A stretch of 13,674 nucleotides of DNA from a methanogenic archaeon (lineage in GTDB: Archaea; Thermoplasmatota; Thermoplasmata; Methanomassiliicoccales; Methanomethylophilaceae), in contig CADAGG010000029.1 in assembly GCA_902787415.1 (NCBI GenBank), positions 1 through 13,674 of the forward strand, written 5' to 3'. Numbering within the stretch: the first letter of the stretch is position 1; each line of letters opens with the position of its first letter. The notes beneath the pieces are model-generated. The model did not search any database. It was not told where the DNA came from and worked only from the letters and a program-made list of their open reading frames with translations. This document shows, piece by piece, positions 5,486-11,299 of the stretch. The position numbers and the translations under genes are program-made.

Positions 5486-5866
5486 TCAGTATTTTACGCC
5501 TATGGCGCTGACCATGATGCCGACGTCCTTGGGAAGGGCGGCGGCCGCGATGCAGGACCTGGCGGGGAAAGGTTCCTCGAAGAGTTCCGCGTAGACCCTG
5601 TTGACCTTCGGGAAGTCGTCGATGTTCTTCAGATAGACGGTGACGGACACGATGCGGTTCTTGCTCACGCCTGCCGCCCTGAATACGGCGAATACGTTCT
5701 CGATGGCCTGGCGGGCCTGATCCTCGATGTCCTCGGGGACGGATCCGTCGGCGGGGTTCACGGGGATCTCCCCGGCGGTGAATACGAGGTTTCCGGCGGC
5801 GATGCCCTGGGAGTAGGGTCCGACCGCCATGGGTGCTTCTTCTGTCTTGATTGCTTTGATTTCCAT
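5486..5866 (-). CDS. ridA: RidA-family (YjgF/YER057c/UK114) enamine/imine deaminase
   Basis: RidA proteins hydrolyse reactive enamine/imine intermediates, such as 2-aminoacrylate, released by PLP enzymes. The 126-residue length fits. Family signatures are visible: APMAVGPYSQG (11-21), the F-T-A-G-E-IPVNP segment (29-38), VTVYLKNIDDF (75-85) and PARSC (101-105), in which R103 aligns with catalytic Arg105 of E. coli RidA. The position corresponding to E. coli Glu120 is Met118 by my alignment. The protein is cytoplasmic and normally trimeric. The start is the ATG at 5866: it follows the metA stop by 5 bases and uses AGGAG at the end of metA as a ribosome site. The frame remains open far upstream inside metA, but that part is the antiparallel-phase shadow of MetA. 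It is the last gene of the cysK-metA-ridA operon, which fits its role beside a PLP enzyme. Confidence 0.93.
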   Translation of the reverse strand: MEIKAIKTEEAPMAVGPYSQGIAAGNLVFTAGEIPVNPADGSVPEDIEDQARQAIENVFAVFRAAGVSKNRIVSVTVYLKNIDDFPKVNRVYAELFEEPFPARSCIAAAALPKDVGIMVSAIGVKY

Positions 5867-5871
5867 CTGTC

Positions 5872-6792
5872 TCACTCTCCTAGGGTGGAGATGTCGTAGG
5901 GGGTGTTCTGGTACACGTAGTAGTTCAGCCAGTTGCTGAAGATGAGGTTCGCGGTGCTCCGCCATGTCATGATGGGGTCCTGCGAGGGATCGTCGTGGGG
6001 GAAGTAATGGTCTGGCACATGGGGGTTCATGCCCTTGTCCATGTCGCGGTAGTACTCGTAGGACAGGGTGTTGACGTCGTATTCCATGTGGCCGGTGATG
6101 AACACCTGTCCGCTCCTCTCGCTGATGATGATGCCGGGTCCGGCCTCGGCCGATTCGGCGATTATGTGGAGGTGGGGGTTCCTGACGATCTCCTCCGCCC
6201 TGACCTCGCTGTGGCGGGAGTGGGGGAATCTGAACACGTCGTCCACCCCGCGGAGCAGGGGCTCGTCGCTGACCAGGGGGCGGTGGTCGAAGATTCCGGA
6301 TTTCTTGGAGTCCAGAGGGTACTTCTTGATACCGTAGTGGTAGTAGAGCCCGGCCTGCGCTCCCCAGCAGATGTGCATGGTGGTGGTCACGTGGGTCTTG
6401 GACCACTCCATGATCTCGCAGAGCTCGTCCCAGTAGTCCACCTCCTCGAAGGGGATGTCCTCCACGGGGGCGCCGGTGATGATCATGCCGTCCCAGTTCC
6501 TGCACTTGACCTCGTCGAAGAGGTCGTAGAACTGGTCGAGATACTTCTGGGACACGCTCTTGGAGACGTGCGTCTTCATCTGCACCAGCCTGACGTTGAC
6601 CTGCAGGGGGGTGTTACTGAGCAGCCTCATGAGCTGGATCTCGGTCTCCACCTTGGTGGGCATGAGGTTCACCAGGAGGATGTCCAGGGGACGTATGTCC
6701 TGGTGGGTGGAACGCTCCTCGCCCATCACGAAGATGTTCTCCTTCTCGAGCTGCGAGATGGCGGGAAGGTCGTTGGGAACGTTTATCGGCAT
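5872..6792 (-). CDS. metA: Homoserine O-acyltransferase of the MetA family, predicted acetyl-CoA-dependent
   Basis: The enzyme acylates homoserine, the committed step of methionine synthesis. At 306 residues it has the normal length for MetA. The catalytic cysteine is C142 in HICWGAQAG; the partner residues are H235 and E237 in GHMEYD, identical in number to the bacterial enzymes. FPHSRHSE (189-196) and DHRPL (169-173) are also typical. Residue 111, which controls acyl-donor choice in this family, is Glu ([15 protein letters not shown]). Published work on MetA links Glu111 with acetyl-CoA and Gly111 with succinyl-CoA, so the product is probably O-acetylhomoserine. It is translated from an AAGGAG site 10 bases before the ATG and lies 26 bases after cysK. 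No O-acetylhomoserine sulfhydrylase gene is in the window. Cytoplasmic; confidence is high. Confidence 0.96.
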   Translation of the reverse strand: MPINVPNDLPAISQLEKENIFVMGEERSTHQDIRPLDILLVNLMPTKVETEIQLMRLLSNTPLQVNVRLVQMKTHVSKSVSQKYLDQFYDLFDEVKCRNWDGMIITGAPVEDIPFEEVDYWDELCEIMEWSKTHVTTTMHICWGAQAGLYYHYGIKKYPLDSKKSGIFDHRPLVSDEPLLRGVDDVFRFPHSRHSEVRAEEIVRNPHLHIIAESAEAGPGIIISERSGQVFITGHMEYDVNTLSYEYYRDMDKGMNPHVPDHYFPHDDPSQDPIMTWRSTANLIFSNWLNYYVYQNTPYDISTLGE

Positions 6793-6818
6793 GTGTGTCT
6801 GGCTCCTTGTTTAGGGAA

Positions 6819-7721
6819 TCACTCGTAGATTCCCATGCTTACGTATTTGTCTCCCCCGTCGGGGATGATGGCGACCACCTTGCTGCCCGGGTGGGCGGCG
6901 GCGATCTCGACAGCCTTGGCGATGTTGCATCCAGCCGAGATACCTACGAAGAGTCCCTCCTCGCGGGCGGCCCTCTTCGCCATGGCGATGGCGTCGTCCC
7001 CCTTGACGGTATCGAACTCGACCAGGTCCTTCAGCAGGTTGCCGGGGACGAAGTTGGCGCCGATGCCCTGGATCTTGTGGGGTCCGGCCTTACCGCCGGT
7101 GATGAGTGCGGATTCGGCGGGTTCCACGGCGACCACTTTCGCAGATGAGCCAGCATCCCTGAATGCGAGTGCTATTCCGGAGGCGGTTCCCCCGGTTCCG
7201 AAACCCGCCACGACGTAGTCGACGTCGGGGAGGTCGGCGAGGATCTCGGGGCCGGTGCCGGTCCTGTGGGCGACGATGTTCGCGGGGTTGTCGAACTGTC
7301 CCGCGATGATGGAGTTGGGGGTGTTGCGGTGGATCTCCTCCGCCTTGTCGACGCTGCCCTTCATACCCTCGGCACCGGGTGTGAGGACGATCTCCGCTCC
7401 GTAGGCCTTCATGTAGGCCTGCCTCTCCTTCGACATGGTGTCGGGCATCACCAGGACGCACTTGTAGCCGCGGACGGCGGCGATCATGGCGATGGCGATG
7501 CCGGTGTTGCCGGAGGTGGGTTCCACGATGGTTCCTCCCGCGGACAGCTTGCCGGTGGCCTCAGCGTCGTTGATGATGGTGAGGGCGGGACGGTCCTTGA
7601 TGGATCCTCCGGGGTTCTTGCTGTCGAGTTTAACGTAAACCTCGGATCCTGCCGGGGACAGTTTCCTGAGCTTCACCAGAGGGGTGTTGCCGATTACCTC
7701 TGTAATGTCGTTATATATCAT
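6819..7721 (-). CDS. cysK: Cysteine synthase (O-acetylserine sulfhydrylase family, PLP-dependent)
   Basis: Members form cysteine from O-acetylserine and sulfide using pyridoxal phosphate. The PLP lysine is K42 in NPGGSIKDRPA, the substrate loop is PTSGNTG (68-74), the phosphate-binding Gly-rich loop is GFGTGGTASG (about 173-182), and GISAG lies near residue 260. The 300-residue length fits CysK without the regulatory tail of cystathionine beta-synthase. The C-terminal PDGGDKYVS has Gly where CysK usually has Ser or Thr next to the pyridine nitrogen. Related CysM-type enzymes tolerate Gly here, so substrate choice (O-acetylserine, O-phosphoserine or O-acetylhomoserine) is open. It is the first gene of an operon with metA and ridA. 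The ATG at 7721 is supported by a TATA box about 27 bases upstream, with a 14-base palindrome overlapping the promoter. Confidence 0.95.
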   Translation of the reverse strand: MIYNDITEVIGNTPLVKLRKLSPAGSEVYVKLDSKNPGGSIKDRPALTIINDAEATGKLSAGGTIVEPTSGNTGIAIAMIAAVRGYKCVLVMPDTMSKERQAYMKAYGAEIVLTPGAEGMKGSVDKAEEIHRNTPNSIIAGQFDNPANIVAHRTGTGPEILADLPDVDYVVAGFGTGGTASGIALAFRDAGSSAKVVAVEPAESALITGGKAGPHKIQGIGANFVPGNLLKDLVEFDTVKGDDAIAMAKRAAREEGLFVGISAGCNIAKAVEIAAAHPGSKVVAIIPDGGDKYVSMGIYE

Positions 7722-7733
7722 CGACGGACAGAT

Positions 7734-7753
7734 TATTCTTAAGAATATAAATC
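7734..7753 (-). promoter_or_regulatory. cysK-metA-ridA promoter with overlapping palindrome
   Basis: The TATA box (minus strand GATTTATATTC, 7743-7753) is centred 27 bases before the cysK ATG, implying a leaderless message. The perfect palindrome TATTCTTAAGAATA (7734-7747) overlaps its downstream edge. A protein bound there would block transcription factor access, so this is a candidate repressor site for the sulfur amino-acid operon. Confidence 0.5.
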
Positions 7754-7831
7754 TATTTGACGTTTCGGGACTTATAATATTCTGATATTACTAGAATTAT
7801 GCACCGACGGACGGCCCCGTTCCCTGTGATT

Positions 7832-7845
7832 TTAAGCATACTTAA
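7832..7845 (+). promoter_or_regulatory. Inverted repeat upstream of the CDF transporter gene
   Basis: TTAAG and CTTAA arms flank a 4-base spacer just upstream of the weak TATA element. The half-site CTTAAG also occurs inside the cysK palindrome about 90 bases away. This may be coincidence in AT-rich DNA. Confidence 0.3.
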
Positions 7846-7885
7846 CAAGAAACACCCTTTATCTTAGGAAATATTACCATACGGC

Positions 7886-8917
7886 ATGGCGAAGGAGGAG
7901 CTGACCCCCATGCAGCGGAACTTCAATTTCCAGAAGGTCATCACCGTAGTGGGCGCCATCCTGATGCTGGCGAAGTTCCTCGCCTACTTCATGACCAATT
8001 CGGTCGCCATCCTGACCGATGCCCTGGAGAGCATCGTCAACGTGCTGGCGGGGATCATCGGATTATTCGCATTATACACCTCGATGAGGCCGGCCGACCG
8101 CAGCCATCCCTACGGACACGGTAAGGTCGAGCTGATTTCCTCCTCCATCGAAGGCACGATGATCTGCGCCGCGGGCGTGATGATCATCCTGGAGTCCGCC
8201 GAGAGGATCCTGCGCAACGACTATACCCTCCGTTCCCTGGACATCGGTATACTCATCGTGGCCGCGGCCGCCGCCGTGAACTTCGCTATGGGTTACACCG
8301 CCATCCGCATGGGGAAGTCGTCCAGGTCCATGGCCCTGGAGGCCAGCGGCAGGCATCTCTGCAGCGACACGTATTCCTCGATTGGCATCCTGCTGGGATT
8401 GGGCATAATCTATATCCTGGATTTCGCAGGGTATGAGGCGTTCTGGATCGATCCCCTCATGGCCCTGGTGTTCGGAGCCATCATCATCTACACCGGCGCC
8501 AAGGTGGTGTACAGGTCGTTCCACGGCATCATGGACGCCGAGGACACCGAGGCCATCAGGCAGGTCACCAGGTGCATCAACCACATCCGCACCCCGGACG
8601 TCATCGACGTGCATCACGTGAGGGTAATCCTCTACGGGGCATCCTCGCATATCGATGCCCACATGGTGGTGCCCGGCAGCCTCTCTGTCGAGGAGGCGGA
8701 CCGCATCGTCAGGCATTTCCGCGAGCATACCATGGAGATGATCGGCGGCAATATCGACATCACCTTCATGGCCGAACCATGCAGGGGGCAGTTCTGTGCC
8801 TACTGCCGCAAGGAGGACTGCGGGAACAGGAACGCCGAGTTCGTCGAGGACAAGCGCTTCTGTACCGACGCGGTGACCAATGCCGATCCCTGTCCCGAAG
8901 ACCACGACGACGAATGA
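7886..8917 (+). CDS. Cation diffusion facilitator (CDF) metal transporter with cysteine-rich C-terminal tail
   Basis: The 343-residue protein has six predicted membrane helices (about 17-36, 39-63, 88-106, 118-140, 162-180 and 186-208) and a cytosolic C-terminal domain with DVHHVRV and HIDAHMVV, as in FieF/MamM-type exporters. Transport-site motifs are TDALESIVN in helix 2 (D45, S49) and H157-x3-D161 in helix 5; the S/HPYGHGKVE loop (73-82) is a family hallmark. It should export Zn2+, Fe2+ or a similar divalent ion in exchange for protons. Residues 299-336 add C299-x4-C304-x2-C307-x4-C312, then C326 and C336, followed by an acidic end: a probable extra metal-binding or Fe-S site. Some other microbial CDF proteins carry a similar tail. 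A weak TATA element (CTTTATCTTA, 7857-7866) lies about 25 bases before the ATG. It is divergent from cysK. Confidence 0.94.
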   Translation: MAKEELTPMQRNFNFQKVITVVGAILMLAKFLAYFMTNSVAILTDALESIVNVLAGIIGLFALYTSMRPADRSHPYGHGKVELISSSIEGTMICAAGVMIILESAERILRNDYTLRSLDIGILIVAAAAAVNFAMGYTAIRMGKSSRSMALEASGRHLCSDTYSSIGILLGLGIIYILDFAGYEAFWIDPLMALVFGAIIIYTGAKVVYRSFHGIMDAEDTEAIRQVTRCINHIRTPDVIDVHHVRVILYGASSHIDAHMVVPGSLSVEEADRIVRHFREHTMEMIGGNIDITFMAEPCRGQFCAYCRKEDCGNRNAEFVEDKRFCTDAVTNADPCPEDHDDE

Positions 8918-8989
8918 CCCAGACTTCGGATTCGTTTCATGTTTTCAGGCCTTCTACCGAAATGATCGCGACCGTTCTCGGACGGATAC

Positions 8990-8998
8990 CGTTTTATC
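8990..8998 (+). promoter_or_regulatory. TATA-like element of the 200-residue gene
   Basis: CGTTTTATC is centred about 27 bases before the ATG at 9021, consistent with a leaderless message. Confidence 0.4.
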
Positions 8999-9020
8999 CC
9001 TGGCTGGGGATTAGGCACTC

Positions 9021-9623
9021 ATGTTAGGCTTCGGCAAGAGGGACGTCCCCGAGAACGTCCGCAAGGCAGGACTCTCCAAATGGTACGACAACCTTTCCGA
9101 GAAGGACCAGATTAAGCTCAAGAGGTACGCCGACAAGGCAGATCCCTCCTCGGCTTCCGCCTTCGTCGTGAGCGTCATGTATCAGGCCATCGAGGATCAC
9201 AACTACAAGTTCGTGGCCTCCGTCTATGACTCCCTCGCGGCCGTCAAGCTGAACGACATCGAGCGTTTCGACATCAACGACGCGGCCATCCTCGGAGTGT
9301 ACAACGCTGAGGAGTACGACCGCTGCCTGGAGCTGTGCGACATCGGATTGGAGCTGCTGAAGAAGAAGGAGGTCTTCGACCACGTGATGGCCAGGGGAAC
9401 CCCCGACATACCCATCCCCAACGACATCAACTGCCGCAACTACAAGCTCAACGTCGTGGTCGGCATCCACTTCGATTACGACGAGGGCGACAGGCTCCTT
9501 CTCCAGTTCAAGGACATGGGCCTCATCACCGCGGAGGACGTGGAGTACCGCAGGAACGGCATCAAGACGTTCAGGCTCCAGAGGACCTTCGACAACATCT
9601 TCAACGTCAAAGAGAAGGAATGA
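9021..9623 (+). CDS. Hypothetical cytoplasmic protein, 200 residues
   Basis: I do not recognise a family. The sequence is soluble, with many charged residues and no signal peptide or membrane helix. The first 125 residues look helical. The VVSVMYQAIEDHNYKFVASVYDSLAAVKLNDIERFDINDAAI region (about 49-90) and the YDRCLELCDIGLELLKKK region (about 98-115) recall paired helical repeats of the TPR type, without a clear consensus. The C-terminal third, from about residue 142 (LNVVVGIHFDYDEGDRLLLQFKDMGLI), is a mixed alpha/beta segment. A TATA element supports the ATG, and codon use matches neighbouring genes. Its last 17 bases overlap the converging YqfO-like gene. Coding: confident; function: unknown. 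Confidence 0.82.
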   Translation: MLGFGKRDVPENVRKAGLSKWYDNLSEKDQIKLKRYADKADPSSASAFVVSVMYQAIEDHNYKFVASVYDSLAAVKLNDIERFDINDAAILGVYNAEEYDRCLELCDIGLELLKKKEVFDHVMARGTPDIPIPNDINCRNYKLNVVVGIHFDYDEGDRLLLQFKDMGLITAEDVEYRRNGIKTFRLQRTFDNIFNVKEKE

Positions 9624-9963
9624 GCTCCTTCCACCCTATCTGGGGGACCACGTCGATGGCGGGTTCCTCATAGGGGTGCACTTCCCTTATCTTCTGCAGG
9701 ACGGCGGCGATGTCCTCCTTCCTGCAGACGAATTTTATGCGAATCTCGTCGGCGACGGTTATCTCGCCGGGGACGCCGTCGTAGGGTTTGGCGGACTCCA
9801 TGGTCTTCCAGGTGCCCTTCACGGGATAATAGTAGAAACAGCGGCGGTAGCCGGGATAGACAGGTTCCATGACGGAATCTACTGCATCCATAAGTTTGTC
9901 GGCGAACTCCGGCGGTATGTTCACCGCCACGCCGTAGATGTCACAATCTCTGCTCGAGGACAA
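9607..9963 (-). CDS. YqfO/CutA-like (NIF3-associated) domain protein
   Basis: The C-terminal VHPYEEPAIDVVP (HPYEEP at 96-101) is the signature of the small alpha/beta domain inserted in bacterial NIF3/YqfO proteins, also found as a stand-alone CutA-like protein that forms trimers. The N-terminal CDIYGVAVNIPPEFADKLMDAV matches the first strand and helix of that domain. Function is not established; metal or ligand sensing has been suggested for relatives. The start is uncertain. No ATG lies near the domain, and the best choice is TTG at 9963, 9 bases after GGAGG, giving 118 residues and a 23-base overlap with the PHP gene. An ATG at 10032 would add 23 low-complexity Arg/Pro residues that lie in the shadow of the PHP gene. 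A GTG just before VNIP is another option. It forms an operon with the PHP gene and converges with the 200-residue gene. Confidence 0.82.
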   Translation of the reverse strand: MSSSRDCDIYGVAVNIPPEFADKLMDAVDSVMEPVYPGYRRCFYYYPVKGTWKTMESAKPYDGVPGEITVADEIRIKFVCRKEDIAAVLQKIREVHPYEEPAIDVVPQIGWKELIPSL

Positions 9964-10972
9964 TCTTCCCTGCCTCCAGGTCGTTCCTGACCTCCTCCGA
10001 GGCCTGGGCGATGGCCTTTCCGTTGCGGGCATCGACCTCTGCGATGAGCTTCTGGATCTTGGCGATCCTCTCGTCCATGTTCTTCATGGCCTTCTTGGCA
10101 TGGCTCTTGAGGTAGGCGGTGCTGAGAAGGGTGGCCAGCATGCTGGTCAGCGGGAACAGGTAGATGAATCCCATGGCGATGCCGGTGGCGTTCTTCAGGT
10201 CGGTGTTGCTGAGGATCTTCTCCACCAGAGCGCTGTCGGGGACGGGCTCCAGCTTCCTCCGGAGGGCCTTGTGCATGAGCTTCTGACCGCCCCACACGAC
10301 CTCCATGCTCCACTCCACCTGTCCGAGGACGGGGGCGGGAACGCCTTTGGCGACGGTCTGCTTGTGCAGGATGGCCTTCCTGAAATCGTCCTCGGTCCTG
10401 CCGGGGAACTCGGTCCAGTTGTATCCTGCGGTGTAAAGGGAATGGGCATCGGATCCTGAGAGGGCCGCCCACCTGCCGGGGTAGAGGTCCATGATCCTCT
10501 TCGCGAACATGTTGGAATAGGGATCGGGATGTCCGCCGTTGATGGTCTCGAAGCCCTCGATGGGGAGCTCGAAGATCTTCTCCTGCATACCGCCCACGTG
10601 CACGCTGAAGGGGTGCGGCGCGATGCACAGCCCTCCCTGCTCGTGGATGATGTCGCAGGTCTCCTCGGGGGACAGGAACTTCTTGGGTTTCTCCGTAAGC
10701 CACAGTCCGATGACCTCACCTTTGTCGGTCATGACCTCGTCGCCCACGATGACGTCGATGTCGTCGAACCGCTTCGCGTACTTCTGGGCGATGAAACCGC
10801 CCGCTACCTCGTTGTGGTCGGTGATGCAAAGAACGCTGAGGCCTTCCCTCCTCGCGCGGTCCACCTGTACCTCAGGGTCGATTACGGATTCAGGAAAACG
10901 AAGGGGCCCAAGCATGTTGAAGCCGCTGTAGTCCGTATGGACATGGGTATCGGCTTTTCCCATCTCTTCCAT
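9941..10972 (-). CDS. PHP-domain metal-dependent phosphoesterase with C-terminal membrane segment
   Basis: The PHP metal site is complete: H10 and H12 in DTHVHTDYSG, D52 and H53 in ITDHNE, E79 in GDEV, H120 in APHPF, and D175 and H177 in GSDAH. Such proteins hydrolyse phosphoesters (nucleotides, histidinol phosphate, nucleic-acid ends) with two or three metal ions; the substrate here is unknown. After the catalytic domain (to about 215) comes a helical linker, a hydrophobic segment at 262-287 (ATGIAMGFIYLFPLTSMLAT), and a charged, coiled-coil-like tail (290-343). This tail is unusual for PHP enzymes and suggests membrane association. The start is ATG at 10972, with ATG at 10963 as an alternative; the TATA box at 10993-11002 fits the first. 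The 3' end overlaps the YqfO-like gene. It is divergent from rubredoxin. Confidence 0.92.
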   Translation of the reverse strand: MEEMGKADTHVHTDYSGFNMLGPLRFPESVIDPEVQVDRARREGLSVLCITDHNEVAGGFIAQKYAKRFDDIDVIVGDEVMTDKGEVIGLWLTEKPKKFLSPEETCDIIHEQGGLCIAPHPFSVHVGGMQEKIFELPIEGFETINGGHPDPYSNMFAKRIMDLYPGRWAALSGSDAHSLYTAGYNWTEFPGRTEDDFRKAILHKQTVAKGVPAPVLGQVEWSMEVVWGGQKLMHKALRRKLEPVPDSALVEKILSNTDLKNATGIAMGFIYLFPLTSMLATLLSTAYLKSHAKKAMKNMDERIAKIQKLIAEVDARNGKAIAQASEEVRNDLEAGKIVLEQRL

Positions 10973-10992
10973 AGACTTGGATTGTTCTCCTT

Positions 10993-11002
10993 GTATTAAA
11001 AC
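10993..11002 (-). promoter_or_regulatory. TATA box of the PHP-domain gene
   Basis: On the minus strand GTTTTAATAC is centred about 26 bases before the ATG at 10972. The AT-rich region to 11036 is shared with the divergent rubredoxin promoter. Confidence 0.45.
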
Positions 11003-11053
11003 AGTATACTCTTTTTTTAGGGTATTCTAAATTTAAACGGCCCGAACAGATTG

Positions 11054-11063
11054 GTTTATAAAG
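11054..11063 (+). promoter_or_regulatory. TATA box of the rubredoxin gene
   Basis: GTTTATAAAG is a near-consensus archaeal TATA box centred 27 bases before the ATG at 11085. This indicates a leaderless message and confirms the start. Confidence 0.65.
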
Positions 11064-11084
11064 CCAGAATAAGTGATGACACCC

Positions 11085-11246
11085 ATGGCAAGATACATGT
11101 GCGTCTGCGGATGGATCTACGACGAGGCCAAGGGACTTCCCAGCAGGGGAATCGCCCCCGGCACCAAGTGGGAGGACCTTCCCGACGACTTCTGCTGCCC
11201 CGACTGCGGGACACCCAAGTCCGGCTTCTACAAGATGGCCGACTGA
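11085..11246 (+). CDS. Rubredoxin, 53 residues, with a CxCG first metal knuckle
   Basis: The small electron carrier should bind one iron through four cysteines in the cytoplasm. The sequence [17 protein letters not shown], then [14 protein letters not shown] (residues 23-36) and [12 protein letters not shown] (38-49), aligns along its whole length with classical rubredoxins of about 54 residues. The second knuckle, C39-x2-C42-G, is normal and is preceded by an extra C38. The first knuckle is C6-V7-C8-G9, one residue shorter than the standard CxxCG. The flanking residues align without any other gap, so this is a clean single-codon deletion and not a frameshift. A strong TATA box fits the ATG. 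A 10-base-arm hairpin follows before the converging ABCE1 gene. In anaerobic archaea rubredoxin usually feeds oxygen- or superoxide-reducing enzymes, none of which is in the window. Confidence 0.93.
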   Translation: MARYMCVCGWIYDEAKGLPSRGIAPGTKWEDLPDDFCCPDCGTPKSGFYKMAD

Positions 11247-11257
11247 AAACCATAAAT

Positions 11258-11292
11258 CCGAAGACCCAGACATATCAAATCCGGGTCTTCGG
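11258..11292. terminator. Hairpin between converging rubredoxin and ABCE1 genes
   Basis: Perfect 10-base arms CCGAAGACCC (11258-11267) and GGGTCTTCGG (11283-11292) enclose a 15-base loop. It fills nearly the whole gap between the two stop codons. No long T-run follows on either strand, so it may act as a bidirectional 3'-end structure and not as a classical terminator. Confidence 0.5.
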
Positions 11293-11299
11293 GACCAAC

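Noticed and set aside
4318..5511. A 397-codon plus-strand frame overlapping the radical SAM gene
   Set aside because: It is a frame-shifted Arg/Pro-rich shadow; the true frame carries the complete CxxxCxxC and SPASM motifs.
5867..6505. N-terminal extension of ridA upstream of 5866
   Set aside because: The extra 213 residues are Arg/His/Pro-rich and lie inside metA in another frame. RidA proteins are about 126 residues and start at the MEIKAI segment.
5995..6828. A 277-codon plus-strand frame opposite metA
   Set aside because: Low-complexity Val/His/Leu composition and no motif; it is the antisense shadow of MetA, whose catalytic residues are all in place.
7722..7885. A SAM or other riboswitch before cysK or the CDF gene
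   Set aside because: TATA boxes lie about 25-27 bases from both starts, leaving no leader RNA in which such an element could fold.
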